Below are positions 13,832 to 18,599 of a DNA stretch of 18,599 nt, piece by piece (within the stretch, counting starts at the first letter, position 1; every line of letters starts with the position of its first letter). The DNA comes from DTU078 sp033808535. GTDB taxonomy: Bacteria; Bacillota; Clostridia; Oscillospirales; CAG-272. Made by a program: the position numbers and the translations under genes. The stretch covers positions 1 to 18,599 of the forward strand of contig JAPXNL010000030.1 of NCBI GenBank assembly GCA_033808535.1, given 5' to 3'. The notes beneath the pieces were generated by a model, which was not told where the DNA came from, made no database searches, and saw nothing but the letters and a program-made list of their open reading frames with translations.

Positions 13832-15418
13832 TTATTCATGAAGCACCTTTTTCCTCTGCGCCGACCGCGACGCATTGACGGCTTTCGCAATTTCTTCGGG
13901 ATTTATCTGGAATGGATCCGATTTTTCAGCCTCTTGGTCGGGGTTTTGCGCAGATTCGTCAGGACTGAGGCGGTAATAATAGCCGCGCCGGTAATAACCG
14001 CCGGATTTTTTATAATATTTGCTGTAATAGAGGCCTTTCTTATAATATTTGCCGCTGATGGACCGCCGCGTGCCGTTGAAAATGCAGCCGAGCAAATCGG
14101 CGCCGGAGTCCCTGATTATGTTTATTGAGTCGGCAATAAGCCCCATATTGGCATAATCCTGCTTTATAACAAACAAAACGCCGTCGACGCAAGAGTTTAA
14201 AGCCAGCGCGTCGGACACAAGTCCGACTGGAGGCGTGTCAATAATTATGTAGTCCGCGTGCTTGCTTAATATGGCGACGAGCTTGCCCAGTTCCTCCGCA
14301 TTTGTCTCCGGCGCTTCCTCGCCGGTGCGAAACACGAGTAAATAATCGTTCAGCCGGAACAGTGCGTCGGCGACCGGCGCCGTTTCATTTAATACGTCCT
14401 GTATGGTAGGTACGTTGGCGGGGATACCGAGTATCCCGGAAATCATCGGGCGGTGGATATCCATGTCGATGAGCACAACGCGCTTCTTTTTCTGAGCCAA
14501 TGCCAGCGCAAGGTTAACTGAAACGGTGGTTTTGCCCTCGCCGCTGACTGCTGAGGTTACATATATGGATTTGACGCCATGCTTTGCTGTGGTATACTGG
14601 AATATCGAAGCCATTATAGCACAGGCTTCCCCATATTCGACGGGCAGATTTTCTTCAGAGAGCAGCAGCCCTGATTTTTTACCGGCAAGCGGCAGCTCTG
14701 CGAGCGTTTCGAGCTTGAGAAGGTTCTTTATATCGCTTTGGTTATGTACTTTTGGCGACAGGATGCCGGCTAATATCGCGAAGCCTAAACCCGCAAGCAA
14801 GCCCAAAACCGTGCCCGCGATAATATACTTGACAGGCGGCGTATAGATAGGCGTTGCCTCCACTGCTTTATCGATAACGGTGACGCTGCCGATGTTGATG
14901 GTCTCAAGCATCGCTTTCGGAAGCACGTCCATGAGCGCATTCAGTATCAATATGCATTCGGCTTCATCGGGCCAGTACAGCGTCACCTCGATGATAGGAG
15001 TATTCTCGGCGTTTTCAAGTATGATGGAATCTTTTATTTTATCTATATCAACGTCAAGATATTCCTGATCCAGCCGTTCGGTCAAAAGCGATATTACGCG
15101 GTCAGTTTTTATAAGGTATGTAACAGTGGGTATTATACTGTTTGCCGTTTTGAGATCGGAGGGATCTGAATATATCGGCTCGCCGTATTCAATGATATAA
15201 GACGGTTTCGAGGTTACAAGCATGGAGGACATTGCGCTGTAGGTCGGCTTAATATCCGTGCCGGTTAAATTAATCTGTGCGACAAGTCCGAGCGCCAGCC
15301 CGAACAGGACGCACAGGATTATAACCAGAATATGCTTATACAGATATATTAAAATGTCCGAAATTGTTATTATATTAAGCGTTTTCTTTTCGGCTTTGAT
15401 ATTGCTTTGAACATTCAT
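13832..15418 (-). CDS. Fused Wzz-type chain-length regulator / BY-kinase (Wzc-like)
   Basis: 528 residues from the ATG at 15418, chosen because AAGGA precedes it by about 10 nt; an in-frame ATG at 15445 has no Shine-Dalgarno sequence. A Wzz-like domain lies between membrane segments at about 29-48 and 198-220. The cytoplasmic kinase has Walker A SGEGKTT (292-298), Walker A' VVLIDMDIHRP (314-324) and Walker B YIIIDTPP (390-397). A cluster of 11 tyrosines (about 458-482) is the expected autophosphorylation site. These proteins control export and length of capsule or exopolysaccharide. Oddities: the EX2RX2R motif usually found before Walker A reads EACAIMAS without arginines, and about 46 charged residues follow the tyrosine cluster, which is normally at the very end. 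No glycosyltransferases are nearby. Confidence 0.94.
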   Translation of the reverse strand: MNVQSNIKAEKKTLNIITISDILIYLYKHILVIILCVLFGLALGLVAQINLTGTDIKPTYSAMSSMLVTSKPSYIIEYGEPIYSDPSDLKTANSIIPTVTYLIKTDRVISLLTERLDQEYLDVDIDKIKDSIILENAENTPIIEVTLYWPDEAECILILNALMDVLPKAMLETINIGSVTVIDKAVEATPIYTPPVKYIIAGTVLGLLAGLGFAILAGILSPKVHNQSDIKNLLKLETLAELPLAGKKSGLLLSEENLPVEYGEACAIMASIFQYTTAKHGVKSIYVTSAVSGEGKTTVSVNLALALAQKKKRVVLIDMDIHRPMISGILGIPANVPTIQDVLNETAPVADALFRLNDYLLVFRTGEEAPETNAEELGKLVAILSKHADYIIIDTPPVGLVSDALALNSCVDGVLFVIKQDYANMGLIADSINIIRDSGADLLGCIFNGTRRSISGKYYKKGLYYSKYYKKSGGYYRRGYYYRLSPDESAQNPDQEAEKSDPFQINPEEIAKAVNASRSAQRKKVLHE

Positions 15419-15473
15419 ATTTATAATTTCCTTCAGACGCGGCATGTGACACTACCGCGTATATACGAAGCAA

Positions 15474-15502
15474 ATTATACCATAAATTATCGGTTATGTA
15501 AA
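15474..15502 (-). promoter_or_regulatory. Promoter of the kinase-VanZ-DUF1861 unit
   Basis: On the minus strand TTTACA (plus 15497-15502) and TATAAT (plus 15474-15479) are spaced by 17 bp; five of six and six of six positions match consensus. Transcription should start near 15467, about 50 nt before the chosen ATG. The rest of the 15446-15765 gap holds the hairpin at 15604-15630 and no supported gene. Confidence 0.78.
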
Positions 15503-15603
15503 TAGATGCATTTGTTATTTTTTGAAAATATCCGGGCATTACAGCTCGAAAAAATTTTCCTGTTTTACCATTAATGATAAGATTTGCCCCGGTGAAACGC
15601 AGA

Positions 15604-15630
15604 CCGCCCGACCGGAAAAAGGTCGGGCGG
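15604..15630. terminator. Strong GC hairpin, probable terminator of the SPFH/RHS unit
   Basis: CCGCCCGACC (15604-15613) and GGTCGGGCGG (15621-15630) make a perfect 10-bp stem with loop GGAAAAA. It lies about 135 bp beyond the stop of the minus-strand RHS gene and upstream of the minus-strand kinase promoter, so it likely insulates the two units. Neither side has a good T-run (plus side CATATATTTT), so the direction is uncertain. Confidence 0.6.
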
Positions 15631-15765
15631 CATATATTTTATGGAAGAATATATTGGGCACAAAAAGCAGCCAACGAATTTTACCGAAATGCTGCCGACG
15701 GGTGCATCAAGACGGTCTTTGATGAATTGTAATTGCAGTTATTGAGGGTTGGTGGCACAATGCAA

Positions 15766-15966
15766 TCAGCGTTTCTCGCGGCGCTTCACGCAATCGGTCA
15801 ACAGGNNNNNNNNNNTCTGCCCGTTCAGGGAGCGGAATTCGTCTTCTGCCCATGCCTGAAGCTTGTGGTACAGCTCGGGCGAAAGGCGGAGCAGGATCTG
15901 CTTTTTGGAACCGGCGCTTTTTTCCTCTGATACCGATTCGGGTGGCGTATTTTTATCACTGGCCAT
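15766..15966 (-). CDS. Arc-type ribbon-helix-helix protein (interrupted by assembly gap)
   Basis: About 66 residues. A polar N-terminal tail (SDKNTPPESVSEEKSAGS) leads to KKQILLRLSPELYHKLQAW, the strand and first helix of an Arc/MetJ-type fold, then AEDEFRSLNGQ, ten N, and LLTDCVKRREKR. Arc-like proteins typically read NGQIEYLL at that point, so about three residues (I-E-Y/F) probably lie in the gap. That would need 7 rather than 10 unknown bases; both lengths keep the frame. Such proteins bind DNA as dimers through the strand (here QILLRLS). The gene begins 13 bp after the SPFH stop and is co-transcribed with it. The Shine-Dalgarno sequence is weak. The target is unknown; an accessory role next to SPFH is possible. 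Confidence 0.82.
   Translation of the reverse strand: MASDKNTPPESVSEEKSAGSKKQILLRLSPELYHKLQAWAEDEFRSLNGQXXXXLLTDCVKRREKR
15806..15815. other. Assembly gap (10 N)
   Basis: A run of exactly ten N inside the ribbon-helix-helix coding sequence. Ten is a conventional scaffold spacer, so the real distance is not given. Coding frame and family pattern continue across it, which argues that the join is correct. Confidence 0.97.
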
Positions 15967-15979
15967 TTTTACGCTCGGT

Positions 15980-16987
15980 TTAATACAGGCTGCCGCTGTT
16001 GACTACAGGCTGAGCGTCGCGGTTGCCGCAGAGCACCACAAGCAGGTTGGACACCATTGCGGCTTTGCGCTCGTCGTCAAGGTCGACGATCTGGTTTTCG
16101 CTCAGCTTGTTCAGCGCCATCTCCACCATACCCACAGCTCCGTCGACGATCATCTTGCGCGCGTCGACGATAGCCGTTGCCTGCTGGCGCTGCAGCATGG
16201 CGGCGGCGATTTCGGGAGCGTAGGCGAGGTGCGTAATGCGCGCTTCGATTATCTCAAGACCGGCAATCTCAACCTTGCTCTGCAGCTCTGTCTTAAGCTT
16301 GTCGGCGACTTCGGCGCTCGACCCGCGCAGCGACTTCTCGTCGTCGTCGGACACATCGTACGGGTATATGCGTACGATATTGCGCAGCGACGAGTCGCAC
16401 TGCACCGACAGATACTCCATGAAATTGTCGACATTGAATACCGCCATGGCAGTGTTGATAACACGCCAGATAATCACAACTCCGACCTCGATGGGGTTGC
16501 CGAGCTGATCATTTATCTTCTGCTTATCGTTGACCAGCGTCATAGCCTTAAGCGATATATGCTTGCCGTAAAGTGACGAGCTGGAGACTTGCCCTGTATT
16601 TATGGAATTCGACGCCTGCGTTCCGGCAGGTACAGGCTTCGGAGCGGCCGGATTCACAGCCGCGCTAAACGGGTTGACAAAATAAAACCCCTCGCGTTTC
16701 AGTGTTCCGGTATATTTTCCGAACAGTGTCAATACCAGCGCTTCATTCGGCTTTACAACCTTCAGACCGGCGTACACCAAAGGTCCGACACAGGAGTAAA
16801 TTATGCCGACTACGAGCATCGCAGTCCCCAGCGCGTTTTTGCCGTTTTCCAGCATGATCCCGCCGAAGATGATCAAAAACACGGCGCCTATAATGAGCAG
16901 GGTGTTGATTATCAGCACCGCCATTCCGCTCGATGCTTTCTGTTCGATTTCTTCGTAGACAATCTTTTTGTCGTTTATGTTATTCAT
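15980..16987 (-). CDS. SPFH/band-7 domain membrane protein
   Basis: 335 residues from the ATG at 16987, preceded by AAAGGAG with 8-nt spacing; an upstream in-frame start at 17014 lacks one. Two hydrophobic segments (about 21-46 and 53-74) anchor the protein. The band-7 domain follows, with VVKPNEALVLTLFGKYTGT, GFYFVNPF, NPIEVGVVIIWRV and the late SPFH helix region ARITHLAYAPEIAAAMLQRQ. A Gly/Pro/Ser-rich insertion (about 110-140) sits inside the domain. SPFH proteins form large membrane scaffolds similar to flotillin or stomatin and affect membrane order and protease access. It shares a transcript with the RHS gene. No NfeD-like partner is present. Client unknown. Confidence 0.93.
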   Translation of the reverse strand: MNNINDKKIVYEEIEQKASSGMAVLIINTLLIIGAVFLIIFGGIMLENGKNALGTAMLVVGIIYSCVGPLVYAGLKVVKPNEALVLTLFGKYTGTLKREGFYFVNPFSAAVNPAAPKPVPAGTQASNSINTGQVSSSSLYGKHISLKAMTLVNDKQKINDQLGNPIEVGVVIIWRVINTAMAVFNVDNFMEYLSVQCDSSLRNIVRIYPYDVSDDDEKSLRGSSAEVADKLKTELQSKVEIAGLEIIEARITHLAYAPEIAAAMLQRQQATAIVDARKMIVDGAVGMVEMALNKLSENQIVDLDDERKAAMVSNLLVVLCGNRDAQPVVNSGSLY

Positions 16988-17029
16988 CTGTGCAACTCCT
17001 TTTAGTGATATCAAAATAATATCATAAAT

Positions 17030-17058
17030 ATATTACCATGATATACTCGATATGTCAA
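17030..17058 (-). promoter_or_regulatory. Promoter of the SPFH-RHS unit
   Basis: On the minus strand TTGACA (plus 17053-17058) and TAATAT (plus 17030-17035) with a 17-bp spacer. The -35 is perfect and the -10 is partial. The transcript would begin near 17023, about 35 nt before the ATG. Confidence 0.72.
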
Positions 17059-17117
17059 TAGAATACGTAATATTTTTTATATAGCGCTTGTCCGCAGGAT
17101 GATAATAAATTAAACGC

Positions 17118-17146
17118 TTGAAATAACTGCACAAATGGGTTATAAT
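17118..17146 (+). promoter_or_regulatory. Promoter of the HAD phosphatase gene
   Basis: TTGAAA (17118-17123) and TATAAT (17141-17146) separated by 17 bp, giving a start near 17153 and a short leader of about 28 nt. It is divergent from the SPFH promoter 60 bp away. Confidence 0.78.
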
Positions 17147-17180
17147 TGTGTAAAACACAAGAAAATGAGGTTTTTATACA

Positions 17181-17846
17181 TTGCAATTTTCCGCCGCTAT
17201 TTTTGATTTGGATGGTACACTATGCGATACGATAGGTGACCTGCGAACTTCAATGAATGAGATGCTGCGCACGGTCGGATTTCCCGAAGTGAGCCGCGAA
17301 ACGGTGCTTGCAAGCATCAACAACGGCGCGCGCGAGTTTGTGCGCGGATGCCTGCCTGAGCCGGTGCAACAAGACGAGGACAAGCTTGACCGCTGTCTTG
17401 CGATCTACAAGGAATGTTACTCCCGCCATTACCTTGATACAACATACGCATATGTCGGCATGACGGAGCTTATCGCGGAGCTGCGCGCCGCAGGATTCAG
17501 GCTGGGCGTGCTATCAAATAAACACGACACGATGGTTAAGGCGATAATTTATAAACTGTTCGGCGATGATGCGTTTGACGATTATGCCGTGTGGGGACAG
17601 GCTTTTCTGCCGCACAAGCCCGATCCGGCGGCGGCGTATTACCTCGCGGGCGTACTGCATGTCAGACCCGACGAGGTGGCATTCATCGGAGACTCGCACA
17701 TCGATATAAGCACAGCATTAAACGCCGGGATGTTTCCCGTGGGCGTGAGCTGGGGCTATCGCCCGGCAGAGCTGCTGATTGAGACCGGCGCCAAAGCTAT
17801 ATGCAATACGCCTGGCGAGCTGAGGAAATTATTGCTTGGGAAATAA
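17181..17846 (+). CDS. HAD-superfamily phosphatase (phosphoglycolate phosphatase-like)
   Basis: 221 residues, subclass I with a helical cap (about 17-85). Motif I FDLDGTLCD (8-16; nucleophile Asp9 and Asp11), motif II VLSNK, motif III Lys in LPHKPDP, motif IV FIGDSHIDI. These match Gph/PpaX-type hydrolases of small phosphate esters; the substrate may be phosphoglycolate, a sugar phosphate or pyrophosphate. The start is TTG at 17181, with TGAGG 10 nt upstream and the conserved motif immediately after, so a later start would destroy the active site. It has its own promoter and lies 51 bp before the ASRT-family gene, with no terminator between, so they may form one unit. Confidence 0.93.
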   Translation: MQFSAAIFDLDGTLCDTIGDLRTSMNEMLRTVGFPEVSRETVLASINNGAREFVRGCLPEPVQQDEDKLDRCLAIYKECYSRHYLDTTYAYVGMTELIAELRAAGFRLGVLSNKHDTMVKAIIYKLFGDDAFDDYAVWGQAFLPHKPDPAAAYYLAGVLHVRPDEVAFIGDSHIDISTALNAGMFPVGVSWGYRPAELLIETGAKAICNTPGELRKLLLGK

Positions 17847-17897
17847 CACCTTACAAACTAAAACTGAAAATTTTTTATTATAAAGGAGTCAAAAATC

Positions 17898-18272
17898 ATG
17901 GCTGCTTATGGAAAAAAGGTTTGGCTGATACCCGACTGCTATCTCAACTCTGTTTCGAAAAACCCCAATATTTCGCACGAGGCAATCTGTGTTATTAACA
18001 CCTCCGACACCGACGCGGAAATAAAGCTGACGCTCTACTTTGAAGATCGTCCGGCGATGAGCGGGTTTGTCTCACACTGCGGAGCACAGAAGACACATCA
18101 CATCCGCATGGACAAAATGCGCGATGCAGACGGCGCGATTATCCCGCGCGATACACCCTACGCCGCGCTGGTCGAATCGTCTGTGCCCATAGTCGTGCAA
18201 TACAGCCGGCTGGACACCTCCGCCGCCGAGATGGCGCTGATGACGACAATCGCATATCCGGTAGAGGATTAA
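17898..18272 (+). CDS. ASRT-family (sensory rhodopsin transducer-like) protein
   Basis: 124 residues. The sequence fits the family named after the Anabaena sensory rhodopsin transducer: KKVWLIPDCYLNS, HEAICVINTSDTDAEIKLTLYFEDR, a central AQKTHHIRMDKM, IPRDTPYAALVESSVPIVVQ, YSRLDTSAAEMALMTTIAYPV. The fold is a small soluble beta-sandwich that forms tetramers. No rhodopsin gene is near, and most bacterial members occur without one; a ligand or carbohydrate-binding role has been suggested. AAAGGAG precedes the ATG by 9 nt. Downstream lies the repeat array and then a probable dehydrogenase gene, which would fit a sugar-catabolism neighbourhood. Family call confident, function open. Confidence 0.9.
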   Translation: MAAYGKKVWLIPDCYLNSVSKNPNISHEAICVINTSDTDAEIKLTLYFEDRPAMSGFVSHCGAQKTHHIRMDKMRDADGAIIPRDTPYAALVESSVPIVVQYSRLDTSAAEMALMTTIAYPVED

Positions 18273-18296
18273 CCGGAAGTAATACATAGCCATCAG

Positions 18297-18505
18297 AGAA
18301 CCTCGCCCCCGTTCTGCGCTGCTGCTCAGTGAAAAAAACGCGAATATAAGAGTGCCGCACCTCGCTCTGCATAGCAGCGAAGTGAAAAAATGCGAAAATA
18401 AAAGAGCCGCGCAACTGCTCAACATCGCAGCAGTGTAACAAGACGCGAATATAAGATAGCCGCGCCCCATTCCCCGTTGCAGCGGAATAAAACAAGGCAC
18501 GGCTC
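18297..18505. repeat. Degenerate ~52-bp tandem repeat array (3 units plus 1 partial)
   Basis: The 277-bp gap between two plus-strand genes contains repeated blocks. Cores beginning at 18328, 18381 and 18432 read AGTG, an A-rich stretch, GCGAAWATAARA, then GCCGC; spacing is 53 and 51 bp. A fourth, shortened copy starts near 18484 and lacks the GAATATAAGA part. Units 2-4 are each preceded by an in-phase hairpin of different sequence: TCGCT/AGCGA (18362-18380), CTGCT/AGCAG (18415-18433), ATTCC/GGAAT (18469-18488), with loops of 9, 9 and 10 nt. A further AGAAC/GTTCT stem (18297-18315) is out of phase. The copies are too diverged and adjacent for a CRISPR. Confidence 0.75.
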
Positions 18506-18549
18506 ACCGGCAATGCAATTTGCTTTACACATGATTAGGAGGATAATAC

Positions 18550-18599
18550 ATGACTTTACCGTTTAAAATACCCCTGCTGGGGAAAACCGCGGTTGTCAC
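18550..18599 (+). CDS. Probable short-chain dehydrogenase/reductase (only first 16 codons)
   Basis: ATG at 18550 with AGGAGG (18537-18542) 7 nt upstream, then 16 codons to the window edge: MTLPFKIPLLGKTAVV. A short hydrophobic lead followed by L-x-GK-x-AVV is the usual first strand of SDR enzymes just before their TGxxxGxG nucleotide-binding loop, and the next two bases (AC) permit the expected Thr. The gene start is well supported by its RBS; the family is a guess from very little sequence. Confidence 0.55.
   Translation, partial: MTLPFKIPLLGKTAVV

Noticed and set aside
15522..15722. Small plus-strand frame of 66 codons
   Set aside because: Runs through the strong hairpin at 15604-15630, has no RBS and no recognisable sequence.
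15863..16576. Plus-strand open frame of 237 codons opposite the SPFH and RHS genes
   Set aside because: Antisense to conserved SPFH sequence and crosses the RHS start; no RBS and no recognisable domain.
18297..18505. CRISPR array
   Set aside because: Repeats are degenerate and contiguous without unique spacers of constant length, and no cas gene is near.
18072..18513. Minus-strand frames with repeated SYIRVFF-like segments over the repeat array
   Set aside because: The protein repeat is a by-product of the ~52-bp DNA repeat; two minus frames are open equally and neither has an RBS or a homologous domain.

Overview
The window looks like chromosome from an uncultured Clostridia-type Firmicute (Bacillota), possibly of the Oscillospiraceae/Ruminococcaceae kind. 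This is an inference from gene content (infC-rpmI-rplT with a long attenuated leader, YsgA-type methyltransferase, DprA, TopA with four zinc ribbons, PlsX-RNase III, BY-kinase, VanZ, ASRT-family protein), from GGAGG-type ribosome binding sites and from sigma-A-type promoters with 17-bp spacers. A run of ten N at 15806-15815 marks an assembly join, so this is draft or metagenome-derived sequence.

Layout. (1) 1-1813, minus strand: a sugar-phosphate isomerase-like TIM barrel followed by two zinc-ribbon membrane proteins, the last cut by the window edge. The promoter carries a perfect GTTGCAA/TTGCAAC palindrome over its -35 box. (2) 1930-3757, plus strand: a consensus promoter, a ~150-nt leader that looks like an L20-type attenuator, then infC (apparently starting at ATC), rpmI and rplT, closed by a hairpin. 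(3) 3777-12191, plus strand: a long housekeeping run: rRNA methyltransferase, dprA, a 271-bp structured spacer, topA, plsX, rnc, an unrecognised possible PD-(D/E)XK-like protein, asnA. From topA to asnA gaps are at most 6 bp, with two ATGA overlaps. (4) 12221-12272: a terminator serving convergent genes.

(5) 12293-15418, minus strand: a fused Wzz/BY-kinase polysaccharide regulator, a VanZ-family protein and a DUF1861 beta-propeller protein, from one clear promoter. (6) 15766-16987, minus strand: an SPFH/band-7 membrane protein and a short Arc-type ribbon-helix-helix protein interrupted by the N gap. (7) 17118-18272, plus strand: a HAD phosphatase with a TTG start and an ASRT-family protein without any rhodopsin nearby. 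(8) 18297-18505: a degenerate ~52-bp tandem repeat array with short hairpins in three units. (9) 18550 to the end: the first 16 codons of another gene, probably a short-chain dehydrogenase.

Most of the window is ordinary core genome. The items most worth a second look are the repeat array, the structured topA spacer, the rnc-coupled unknown protein, the infC leader with its non-canonical start, and the BY-kinase that lacks its usual arginine oligomerisation motif. No tRNA, rRNA, CRISPR array, transposase or phage gene was seen.
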